Source: Microvirga calopogonii | GTDB lineage: Bacteria; Pseudomonadota; Alphaproteobacteria; Rhizobiales; Beijerinckiaceae | Direction: 5' to 3' | Assembly: GCF_003347665.1 (NCBI RefSeq) | Contig: NZ_QDGA01000006.1 | Location: forward strand, 1-64,000 | Length of the DNA: 64,000 bases | Shown here: in pieces, positions 28,801 to 35,744 of the stretch | Numbering within the stretch: position 1 is the stretch's first letter | Layout of the letters: each line of letters starts with the position of its first letter | Program-made: the position numbers and the translations under genes | Notes under the pieces: model-generated | The model's input: only the letters and a program-made list of their open reading frames with translations | What the model was told of the DNA's origin: nothing | The model's database searches: none

Positions 28801-29253
28801 GGTGCCGATGGCCTCGTTGACCAGGCGGGTGAGGACCTGATTGGTCTGGGCAACCGTCAGGTTCTTCGGCATCAAGTCGGTCAGCTGGCGCTTGGCCATC
28901 GTGACATTCATTGTGCCTTCGATCTGACGGGGAGTGAGGTCGACGTCGCTGGCCTCAAGGGCCTGATTGGCGCGGGCAGTGACTTGGCGACGACCCTGCT
29001 CGGCCGAGAGGACGCCACGAGTGGCGACAGCCGCGATGGCGCGAAGCTCATTCCAATAGGAAGCGCGAGCAAGCTCGTTGTCCTGGGTCAGAGACTGTTC
29101 AATGTGGAATGCGAAAGAGGCCGCCTTGTCACGGTCGCTGCCGAACTGCGGGCGGTTGGGGTCCTGGATCGGGTGACGATCGCCGATGGTGATGACTGTA
29201 ATGTCTCGCCGGAACGGGGCATCGGAGTGGTTCAGGAAGGACTTAGCGCTCAT
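25891..29253 (-). CDS. Large protein (1120 aa) with C-terminal DprA-like domain
   Basis: The largest gene here. Residues about 790-960 resemble the Rossmann-like fold of DprA, which protects incoming single-stranded DNA and loads recombinase: AIIGHDNEIGAKTKGAIEQL (about 802-821) matches the nucleotide-binding-like start and GSGSMVSAQGFGKNEAAANR (about 881-900) matches the region around the DprA NRI motif. A second Rossmann-like stretch (GKLIVLHPDGKSDNQARMIG) lies further upstream. The first 500 residues are mainly helical and match nothing I know. AGGAG stands ten bases before the ATG. Its neighbours, primase and Rad52-like genes, suggest a role in handling transferred DNA; this is inference. 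Confidence 0.6.
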   Translation of the reverse strand: MSAKSFLNHSDAPFRRDITVITIGDRHPIQDPNRPQFGSDRDKAASFAFHIEQSLTQDNELARASYWNELRAIAAVATRGVLSAEQGRRQVTARANQALEASDVDLTPRQIEGTMNVTMAKRQLTDLMPKNLTVAQTNQVLTRLVNEAIGTAQGHIITDDSDSTVVRLRNTQAYRTLTKAVGDIYADTTVPFKDDEDELGNIKDVSSERREQMTRQILRSSFAPEGKAPAQQAADPFVGNETFERAVYNRLRLGSMISEVISDEKERRTFAAFIDNAAMGVLDGTKDRPDWILRTDMDKQKENYDKLVASGSDRAERHGFTADLNALATEVLTSDLFQSQKQALADLQKSGLDRTAITAAMGRHASQQMDRTDFVMASRPQALIAEAWVSFAASAGPNVPSRTAINNAAKQIREDFSRPVEIASYKKADDGKIVPVKMTIRPALFGPETSGLKFPTVAVEGSRFYKNAGAINDYVAQIAVANKALPPHTRTSLVVTVDDKSKSYKALTEAAEKNGFGVVNATVSAKTTRMKIVGENGAKSFNERKMQITVPNPSNPDEAFDLYSREGQRAARGKLIVLHPDGKSDNQARMIGWQVAQSISNKVAVFGLEQNDYNTCQHVRRGVEGGKQIEVRDNAGAPVNLQEAYKTAVIGAPTPQERARREIQSCAAGLINPETPGISPEQKTIATVNSLALAQVCGIKNLGVIQKQFTTLGEVVDFASRSGKNVVTLSKEEMAFLRPVAAALRGGVEKLRNPAALEALLLASSMKVEAAKQNDMRYDLTSDFAKARALPVVIFGEPSVGNAVAIIGHDNEIGAKTKGAIEQLVVEARDKGSIIHTTAEKGIGEAVIEAASKHGAKFVAFSPDRDAAGLSDKAVDALFDAINNGSGSMVSAQGFGKNEAAANRTKVLQMATETAKSVVLAAASDKDVSALIAVESGQTRPVATLSPNPEEFLNFTANVALTREMGTITAKTGRGGNTISPVGVGFQGEDGVFESNGYNADGGMDPESSPMVRVASFSRPATVIMKTGEMGAFIENVEAGKANTLTRDDLNGLTAAQIALKYGVVRHPSEYEQKSAKSPEEISVALADNDKRELETKLSKLAANDKFRVVARAQQNGIGI

Positions 29254-29366
29254 CGGGAGTTTGCTCCTGGCACGATGAAAAGAACAAAGGGTGGATGGGG
29301 TATCCCGGCAAAACGAATTATAACGCAGTTTTGCTGCTTTTCATATCGGTTCCGTCACTTGATCTG

Positions 29367-30362
29367 TTATCTGAGACGGAAAAGCAGGTATTTTTTGCGG
29401 GCGATCTCCTCCAAATGGTCCAGGGTCCAGCCTTCCTGACGAAAATCGTCCAGATCGTATCCGGCCTTGATGTCGTCAGACCGAACCCCGCTCGCGTTGG
29501 GCAGAACGGACCTCGGCATCCGAATTAAAGTGATGGACCGGGCGTCACTTCGGAGGAATTGCGACGCATAGCTCAGGCCGGCGCCGTCCATATCCTGAGC
29601 AATGAACAGGTCCCGTCCCTCCAAAGGGGCGAGATCGGCCATGTGGACTTTCCGCGAGCCTCCAAGGGTGGTGGTTGTCCAGGGCACAGCACCGCCGAAG
29701 ATCTCGGAGGGGCGGGTAATCAGTTTCTTGGCGGCTTCTGCGGTCTTTTCCCCTTCGACGGCCAGCACAGGACTTTCTCCGTCATCGAGGTGTAGGTCGT
29801 ACATCGGGTGCGGATCTGGGGGTGCATACCTGATCCACTGAACCTTGCCCTCGATCATCCAGGGCGTTAGGGGCTTGATATCCTTACCGCCGGCGGGATC
29901 GTCGAAGCGTACGGTGTAGAAGCACTCTCGGCCATGCCTGTCGTGCCATGACCACACGCCGTTATTGTTTTTTACTAGGTACGCAGGTGGCTTCCCCTGC
30001 TGGGAGGTGCCAGCATAGATCGCACCTTCCGGGAGACCCTTCTTCTTCCGGCGCTCCGCCGGGGCGACCCGCTGGCGAGGTTGAGCGGCATCACAGCGGA
30101 GCTCCCGCTTCTGTGTGCGGCCGAGTTGGCGGGGCTCAATGCCATATTTCCCCTTAAGTCGGTCGAGGATGATGGTCTGAGAGCAGGCCGCTCGACAATA
30201 GAGCAGAAGACGGTCGCCTTTTTGGGTGATCACGAGAGAAGGCTTGCGGTCGTCGTGAGCAGGACACAGGGTTTCCCACTCGTCGTCGCTATAGCGGCGC
30301 TCCTTTCCACTTCCGATCTGTTTGGCAAGGTCACCTGCGGAGAGCTTGAGGTTCTCTGACAT
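29367..30362 (-). CDS. CHC2 zinc-finger/Toprim primase-like protein
   Basis: This protein of about 331 residues has an N-terminal CHC2-like zinc motif (TLCPAHDDRKPS, then LLYCRAACSQ) and a C-terminal Toprim domain (VLAVEGEKTAEAAKKL with the conserved Glu; LFIAQDMDGAG with the DxD pair). Such proteins make RNA primers or act as plasmid and phage primases. The Cys pair spacing CRAAC differs from the usual CxxC. ATG 30362 is preferred over TTG 30371. In conjugation a primase can start the complementary strand in the recipient. Confidence 0.8.
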   Translation of the reverse strand: MSENLKLSAGDLAKQIGSGKERRYSDDEWETLCPAHDDRKPSLVITQKGDRLLLYCRAACSQTIILDRLKGKYGIEPRQLGRTQKRELRCDAAQPRQRVAPAERRKKKGLPEGAIYAGTSQQGKPPAYLVKNNNGVWSWHDRHGRECFYTVRFDDPAGGKDIKPLTPWMIEGKVQWIRYAPPDPHPMYDLHLDDGESPVLAVEGEKTAEAAKKLITRPSEIFGGAVPWTTTTLGGSRKVHMADLAPLEGRDLFIAQDMDGAGLSYASQFLRSDARSITLIRMPRSVLPNASGVRSDDIKAGYDLDDFRQEGWTLDHLEEIARKKYLLFRLR

Positions 30363-30430
30363 TGTACTCAACGAGCTTTTGGGGTTTTAACTTTCCCCTG
30401 GTTCCAAGGGATTATTGATGGGAGCGCAGA

Positions 30431-30457
30431 AAAGGCCCCGCATCTGCATGCGGGGCC
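30431..30457 (-). terminator. Rho-independent terminator after Rad52-like gene
   Basis: GGCCCCGCAT pairs perfectly with ATGCGGGGCC around CTGC (30434-30457), followed on the minus strand by TTTTC. It lies ten bases past the stop of the Rad52-like gene. Confidence 0.85.
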
Positions 30458-30466
30458 CGTTTAGGC

Positions 30467-31663
30467 CTACGCCGCCTGATCCAGACCGAGGATCTGCTGG
30501 CGGCGCCGATCGATGAACGTGTCCATCGTGTCGAAATAGTGCTTGATGTCCTTTGCTCCGGCCGAACTTCCAGAGATGATGTTTTCGTTCGACGCACGGC
30601 TTCGGAAATCAGCCATGTGGGCCTTCATGACCTCGACCTGGTCGACAGTCGTAACCCAGTTCTTCCGAGCCTCGTTGAGTTGCGAGAAAATGTTCTTCCA
30701 GCGATCCGGGTGTCCGACCTCGATCAGCTTGCCTTGCGGAATGATCAGACGCAGGTGCTCGGAGAGGGGATCGGTCAGGGTTCGGACGTCGGCTTGTGCT
30801 CCGTTCAAAGCACTCTCGAACTCGTCCGCGACCCTCGGCCTGACCTCGGGCTCGGTGCGGGCCTGGGATGTCGGGCTTGCGGGGGCCTGTCCCTGTGGGG
30901 GCCGGGCCAAGCCACTGGTGACGTTCGGCTCCTGGTACTGTTGGGGGCGGGCCGGTTGCTGGGGCTGCGATCTCGTCTGGGGCGAAGACGCCGGACGGGT
31001 CTGGGCGGTCGGGTGAGCCGAGGCCTGCGGAGGGGACGGGGGCCGGCTCTGTGGCTGCACTTGCGTCGGCTGGGCCTCGCCCTGGGGCTGGCCGGCATCG
31101 TTGGCGATCGCGACATCAGAGGTGGGACGCGTCTCGTCGTCGGCCTCGTCGTCCTCGGGCGGGACATAGTCGTAGTCATACCGCTGGGTGCCGTCTTTCT
31201 CCATGCCGCGGCCAAAGATGTTGCCGAGGAGGGTTGCGGCTCGCTTGATGGCATCCGTTCCGGCGGCTTTGAGAGCAAGCCCCTCAGCCTCCACAGAGTT
31301 GGGGTTGTCGGCGCGACGGATTGCATCGCCGGCACCGACGCCGTCCCGGAAAGTCTCTCGCCCATCCGGAAATTTGACCGTCAGGCGAACGGTCATCCAA
31401 GCCGATGCGACCCGGGCCTTGTAGACCTCCTGCTTGTTCTGCTTGAAGCTGACGAGATCCTGCTCCCAGACGCGGGATTCCTGATTGAGAATCTCCGTTC
31501 TCCAGTTCTCCGGGCCGAAAATTTCGTCCAGCTTGGTCGCGTCGTACTCCATCTTAACATAATAGAGTTTTGACCGATTATCGCCTTGGCGGTCCTTCTT
31601 GTTCTCGTTGGCGACCTTTTCCTTTAAGGCGATCACCACATCAGGGTTAGTACGTGCCGGCAT
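30467..31663 (-). CDS. Rad52/Rad22-family single-strand annealing protein
   Basis: This 398-residue protein would anneal complementary single strands in homologous recombination. The N-terminal 170 residues carry family features: YYVKMEYDATKLDEIFGPEN (the YV..I.LN..FG signature), a VGAGDAIRRAD segment and ALKAAGTDAIKRAATLLGN, the TDA(L/I)KRA helix. The rest is a long disordered Pro/Gln-rich linker, then a helical C-terminus (about 310-398) that might bind a partner. AAGAGG precedes the ATG. It sits directly downstream of the YqaJ-like gene, the common nuclease plus annealing protein arrangement of phage recombination systems. Confidence 0.8.
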   Translation of the reverse strand: MPARTNPDVVIALKEKVANENKKDRQGDNRSKLYYVKMEYDATKLDEIFGPENWRTEILNQESRVWEQDLVSFKQNKQEVYKARVASAWMTVRLTVKFPDGRETFRDGVGAGDAIRRADNPNSVEAEGLALKAAGTDAIKRAATLLGNIFGRGMEKDGTQRYDYDYVPPEDDEADDETRPTSDVAIANDAGQPQGEAQPTQVQPQSRPPSPPQASAHPTAQTRPASSPQTRSQPQQPARPQQYQEPNVTSGLARPPQGQAPASPTSQARTEPEVRPRVADEFESALNGAQADVRTLTDPLSEHLRLIIPQGKLIEVGHPDRWKNIFSQLNEARKNWVTTVDQVEVMKAHMADFRSRASNENIISGSSAGAKDIKHYFDTMDTFIDRRRQQILGLDQAA

Positions 31664-31703
31664 ATGAACCTCTTAAATTGGATTTCAAATTAGTGGCTTG
31701 CGA

Positions 31704-32618
31704 TCAAACCGCCTGTGTCTGTCGGTCGATCTTGAGCGTCGAATAGGAGTATGCGGCCCGCTTTTGCTCCCCGACGTGGTGTTCATCACGGATGAGCCTG
31801 AAGCCCTTGCCATGTGCGGCCGAACGGTCCCCGAGGGCGGTGATTAGCCGAGCCTTCAGCTTGCGCTTGGTTTTGTCCTTCTCCCGAACATCGCGCTCGA
31901 GGCCCTGGATCTCCTGAGTGATGGCCTCGTATTCGGTCACAAGCTTGTTGAAGGCACGATCGTCGGTGTAGTCCGCAGGATCGGCATTGGTTGGACGGTA
32001 CCGCTTTTCGATTGCGTCCCCATCGATGGCAAAGTCAGGAGCGGGCTCCTCGTCCATGTCGAGGGAGAAGATGAAGTCGGTCGTTGCCGTCTTGATCATT
32101 TCCCAAAGGGGAGGATCGAAATCGATCTCGACGAATGCTTCAAACTCACCGCCGGCCACAATGAGAGCAACCGCAAGGCTTTCAATGCCGAGCGCCGCCA
32201 TGATGGGGTGAACTTCCGCGACAATATAAGGAGGAGCCTGAACCACTCCGTTGACATTCCAGTTGATGGCGTAGTTCTCGGACGAGATCTGGACCAGGTG
32301 GATATGCTTGGTGTCGTGACTGAGCGGCAGGTGCCCCCGGGAGCGCACCTCGATCAAGTTGCGAGAGAGAATCTGCCTCGTTGGGTAAATCTGCTCCTTG
32401 CTGCGATCGAAAAGAATGCAGGGATAGCGTTCCTGCAGCCCGACGACGAACTCTCGATGGAGGCGGCGGCTCCAGAAGCCGCGGCTGGATTCCACCTGAG
32501 ACGAGGGAATGTTGCCTTTGAGTACGTGCCAGAGCTCCCAAGGAGATGGCGTCTTCTTGAGGCCTAGGAGCGTGGGGACGTATCGGGCCTGAATGACATA
32601 GTCTGGATCTTGGCTCAT
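31704..32618 (-). CDS. YqaJ/lambda-exonuclease-like protein, nuclease residues apparently missing
   Basis: The N-terminus (YVPTLLGLKKTPSPWELWHV) matches the start of YqaJ-type recombinase nucleases, and a PYIVAEVHPIMAALGIESL segment matches their P..Y..Q.Q..M.. helix. Where active members have a (D/E)xK strand, here the segment reads HLVQISSENYAIN, with neither the Glu nor the Lys. The preceding catalytic Asp region is not evident either. It may therefore bind DNA ends without cutting. A C-terminal coiled coil (about 220-270) follows. The 165 bp upstream form a divergent promoter region with the plus-strand gene at 32784. Confidence 0.6.
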   Translation of the reverse strand: MSQDPDYVIQARYVPTLLGLKKTPSPWELWHVLKGNIPSSQVESSRGFWSRRLHREFVVGLQERYPCILFDRSKEQIYPTRQILSRNLIEVRSRGHLPLSHDTKHIHLVQISSENYAINWNVNGVVQAPPYIVAEVHPIMAALGIESLAVALIVAGGEFEAFVEIDFDPPLWEMIKTATTDFIFSLDMDEEPAPDFAIDGDAIEKRYRPTNADPADYTDDRAFNKLVTEYEAITQEIQGLERDVREKDKTKRKLKARLITALGDRSAAHGKGFRLIRDEHHVGEQKRAAYSYSTLKIDRQTQAV

Positions 32619-32783
32619 CGATTTTTCCGGGGATTGGAAAACAATAGGTTTGTTTGACCAGACATGCCTTTTGCCTTTCGAGCGACCGAGTTTTGCAAAT
32701 CGTGCCGAATTACGTGCATTGTACCCGAATTTATGGTACCGGTCTTGTGTCGTTAATTCGCTATCGGAGACGGAGATCCCGCG

Positions 32784-33932
32784 ATGCAGACAAGTCAGGT
32801 GAGCGTGGAAGCTGGTGTGAGTGGTAAGTCAGGACTTGATTTCGTGGCTCTCGGGCTTGTGTCCGAAGGGTTGACGGGGTTCTTCGCGCCGCGCACCCAG
32901 GCGGACACAATGATCAAGGAACTGGGCCAAGCGGGTATCAGGGCCACCTACAACGAAGAGTTTGGCTGCTACGCAGCCCCGACTGGCGCTATCCCAGACG
33001 TCAACCATCCTGCCGTCCAGCGCTATGGAGTGGGTTCCAAATCGCATGAGCTTTGGAAGGAAGATCGGACGAGCCAGCTTAATCTCGAGGCAATTCTCTT
33101 CGGCGCTGCCGAGGCGATTAGCCGGGAGCCGGAGATGGCAAAGGTCCGTGAGTCTGCTGCTCCCGTATCGGCGAAAGTCGCCTCGACCCCACAGCGCCGG
33201 CAGCAGGGCCAGGTGAGTGACGAACAGGTCGCGTACTCTGCCCGAGCCGAGGCTGCCGCCCAACAGGGACTGAAGCTGGTTGCGGCATATATCCGTGGCG
33301 GACTCATGCTGGCCGGTGACCGTAATCCGGAGCGCCGCGATCAGCAGCTAGCCATGATCCGTGAGGCCTCCCGTGAGGAGATTACCGAGGTCATGGACCG
33401 GACGGTGAAACGGTTCCAGGAGCTGGATAATAAGGAGAAGTTTGCACGCTTCGATCACGCAATCCAGAACCACTTGCCGGAAGTGGAGAAGCTCGCTCGA
33501 GCCATTGATCACGATAAGGCGTTCCAAGACCGGGTCACCTGGGCTGTCGAGAACCTGCAGTCCGGGAAGAATACCGAAGCAAAGTTCGTTCTGCGGGGCG
33601 CATTCATGCGCTTCGAGTTTGACGATCAGAAGCGTCTGGGAGGTGGAGTTACTCTGGATCAGCAGGACAAGATCCCGATGGACTCCCTTCGCCGTGGCTT
33701 CAATGCGCTGGAAAAGATCCACGTGGAGCGCTTCGGCATGCCGTCGGGCTATCGCCTGACGATCGGCCGGTCCGAGGGCGGCGTCTATAAGGCGGCGCTT
33801 CAATCGCAGGGACGGCCCGCGCCAGCCGCCGAGGGAAAGCCTGCGGCGGAAACTCCGGCCGCACAGCCAGCGCAACTCTCCCGCCTTCAGATGCGTCGGC
33901 AGATGATGGAGCAGAACAGCCAGGGGATGTAA
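32784..33932 (+). CDS. Hypothetical protein (382 aa)
   Basis: This plus-strand gene is transcribed away from the YqaJ-like gene. GGAG lies nine bases before the ATG, and a terminator follows. The protein is soluble, mainly helical, with an Ala/Pro-rich low-complexity segment near the end (APAAEGKPAAETPAAQPAQL). No domain is recognised. It might be a partner of the recombination genes, but only position says so. Confidence 0.65.
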   Translation: MQTSQVSVEAGVSGKSGLDFVALGLVSEGLTGFFAPRTQADTMIKELGQAGIRATYNEEFGCYAAPTGAIPDVNHPAVQRYGVGSKSHELWKEDRTSQLNLEAILFGAAEAISREPEMAKVRESAAPVSAKVASTPQRRQQGQVSDEQVAYSARAEAAAQQGLKLVAAYIRGGLMLAGDRNPERRDQQLAMIREASREEITEVMDRTVKRFQELDNKEKFARFDHAIQNHLPEVEKLARAIDHDKAFQDRVTWAVENLQSGKNTEAKFVLRGAFMRFEFDDQKRLGGGVTLDQQDKIPMDSLRRGFNALEKIHVERFGMPSGYRLTIGRSEGGVYKAALQSQGRPAPAAEGKPAAETPAAQPAQLSRLQMRRQMMEQNSQGM

Positions 33933-33960
33933 CGGGTTTTCCAAAGCAGTACGGATGAGA

Positions 33961-33984
33961 GGGCGGCTTCGAGCCGCCCTTTTC
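33961..33984 (+). terminator. Rho-independent terminator
   Basis: GGGCGGC TTCGA GCCGCCC (33961-33979) is followed by TTTTCT. It lies 28 bp past the stop of the plus-strand gene at 33932. Confidence 0.9.
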
Positions 33985-34140
33985 TGTTGGTCAACCAGGT
34001 GCCTTTATGGGCGCGCCCTGGGTCTCTCTTGGTGGTGCTTCGACAGGCTCCGCCATTTGTAATAGCCCATAATCGCCAGAAGTGCCCCGTTGTGCGAACC
34101 AGCTTTGAGCAGCCATAAATTCCTTAACAGGAGGAAACTT

Positions 34141-34812
34141 ATGACTGCGAGCTCAGAACCTCGTTTGTTGGGCCCAAACGGCCCCAGGAAGACGATGATT
34201 ACGGATCGTCTCTCTTATCCAGCTACCGTGACCCATCCCACAATGAGGGGCGAACTTCAGACGTTCGACGTAACTATCCATAGCGTCTACTTATCGGATG
34301 ATGCCATCGGAGACGATCCAGACTTGGACGGGCTCGCGTTTAGAGGCTGGGCGACGGTTGAAGACTGGAGCGGCTTCAAGACCTTCTATGCCGGAGAATG
34401 CGAACGAGTTGTCGACAAGACGACGGGGGCAGTCGTCTCCGACATAGCAGCGTGGCTGCGTGGATTGAAGCAGCCTGTTGACCCGATGACCGTGCGGCAG
34501 CTCGGCGAAAGGATGCGGGAGCACTACCGCCTCAAGAAGTTCTACCGCATGCAGATTGGTAGGATGGAACTGGCTCAAGGAACGGGCGGATCGTCAATTA
34601 TCTACACAGAGATCACCCAACCTGACGATACGATGGAGGCTTTCAGGGTCGGCAAGTTGGAAATCCGCTTGGATAAAACGTTTACGAGCATGGACGACGT
34701 CATTGGCTCCGAGCCCCTAACGATCGAGGTCGACATGGACGACGGTGACGGGGGAGATCGGGTCACATGCACGCCCTGCGCTGCCGGGCGCATCGACATC
34801 CGTGATAGCTAG
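34141..34812 (+). CDS. Hypothetical protein (223 aa)
   Basis: This is an acidic soluble protein. The ATG at 34141 (MTASSEPRLLGP) is chosen because AGGAGGAAA, a near-perfect ribosome-binding site, stands just upstream; an earlier start at 34090 has none. Beta-rich central parts (QTFDVTIHSVYLSD) and an acidic tail are visible. No domain is known. It converges with the minus-strand gene ending at 34833. Confidence 0.6.
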   Translation: MTASSEPRLLGPNGPRKTMITDRLSYPATVTHPTMRGELQTFDVTIHSVYLSDDAIGDDPDLDGLAFRGWATVEDWSGFKTFYAGECERVVDKTTGAVVSDIAAWLRGLKQPVDPMTVRQLGERMREHYRLKKFYRMQIGRMELAQGTGGSSIIYTEITQPDDTMEAFRVGKLEIRLDKTFTSMDDVIGSEPLTIEVDMDDGDGGDRVTCTPCAAGRIDIRDS

Positions 34813-34832
34813 TTTCCTCCATCGGATCCTAA

Positions 34833-35081
34833 TCAGGAGCAGATCGAAACCTGCCGAATGATCCAGCCCTGGTCTTGGAGAAAGAAGCGACGCCGAACCT
34901 TTTTGCATTCCGCCCGCTCGGGTTGGGCCACTTGCACGGGGTTAATCATCTCGGGCCTTCTAGGTGGCTCGACGCTGGCCACTTTATTGAGGGCTGCTGC
35001 GTCAGCCGTGGAAGCCCCCATAAGGGCAAGGAGCGCGATCAGGCTGGTCGTGAGGGTCACACGGCGGCACATGGAGAACAT
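34833..35081 (-). CDS. Small secreted hypothetical protein (82 aa)
   Basis: Read from ATG 35081, it begins with a signal peptide (RRVTLTTSLIALLALMGASTADAA) and has a short basic mature part with two Cys. A longer frame to 35231 overlaps the transporter gene and would bury the signal, so it is not preferred. No clear ribosome-binding site is seen. It is probably co-transcribed with the transporter. Confidence 0.5.
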   Translation of the reverse strand: MFSMCRRVTLTTSLIALLALMGASTADAAALNKVASVEPPRRPEMINPVQVAQPERAECKKVRRRFFLQDQGWIIRQVSICS

Positions 35082-35104
35082 TCTACGGCCGAGAAGCCGT
35101 TTGT

Positions 35105-35704
35105 TTAGGAGTGGGATGTTGGGAAACCTACGGCCGCCGATCCTGCAGGAAGGCGATTGCTGGTGCACGAATGTCGCCGATCCCGAATCCGCAGCCAATA
35201 TAGAAACGGCAGGGAAAGAATAATCATCCACGCTTTCCCCAGGGCTTGGCCTAGGAGATGGTCGAGAGAGCCAAAAGCCAGCCAGAGGAACGAAATCGAG
35301 TCCGCCATGAGCCCGACCAGGCTTGATGCAACTACAGCTGTGATCAACCCTTTCCTCTGGAGTGGGGTGTAGACCGCAAGATCAATCAGCTCCGAAATCA
35401 GAAACGCCACAGCGCTGGCCAGGGCCAGAGCCGGGCTGATCCAGTAGCTGAGTGCGGCTCCCGCTAGGACTCCGACCGTGCTCCACGAGACCCCGAGTTG
35501 CCGTTGAACCAGGTCGCGGAGGATCAGGGCGGTTCCGGCCCAGACCACACCGCTCGGCGACATGACGCCGGGCGCCACTGGGATAAGACAGGGAGCATCG
35601 GGTGGGCATTCCCAACCGACCCGCGAGACGAAGTAGTTGGCGAGGGGAATGGTCAGCAAAAAACCAACCAAACTGGAAAAGCCAGCAATTCGAGCCTTGA
35701 TCAT
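35105..35704 (-). CDS. VUT-family transporter, probably for a queuosine precursor
   Basis: This 199-residue membrane protein has about six hydrophobic segments and the VUT/YhhQ-type motifs ALILRDLVQRQLGVSW and SELIDLAVYTPLQRKG. Family members import preQ0 or preQ1 for making queuosine in tRNA; in phages and plasmids they may also feed 7-deazaguanine DNA modification. No other queuosine or deazaguanine-insertion gene is visible in the window. The last 25 residues are basic and hydrophilic. Confidence 0.7.
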   Translation of the reverse strand: MIKARIAGFSSLVGFLLTIPLANYFVSRVGWECPPDAPCLIPVAPGVMSPSGVVWAGTALILRDLVQRQLGVSWSTVGVLAGAALSYWISPALALASAVAFLISELIDLAVYTPLQRKGLITAVVASSLVGLMADSISFLWLAFGSLDHLLGQALGKAWMIILSLPFLYWLRIRDRRHSCTSNRLPAGSAAVGFPTSHS

Positions 35705-35744
35705 GACGGAGATCTCTCTTTCTGATTGAAATTTCGGAGCCCTA

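Noticed and set aside
30539..31573. Plus-strand open frame opposite the Rad52-like gene
   Set aside because: Shadow frame, low-complexity Leu/Gly/Arg-rich translation.
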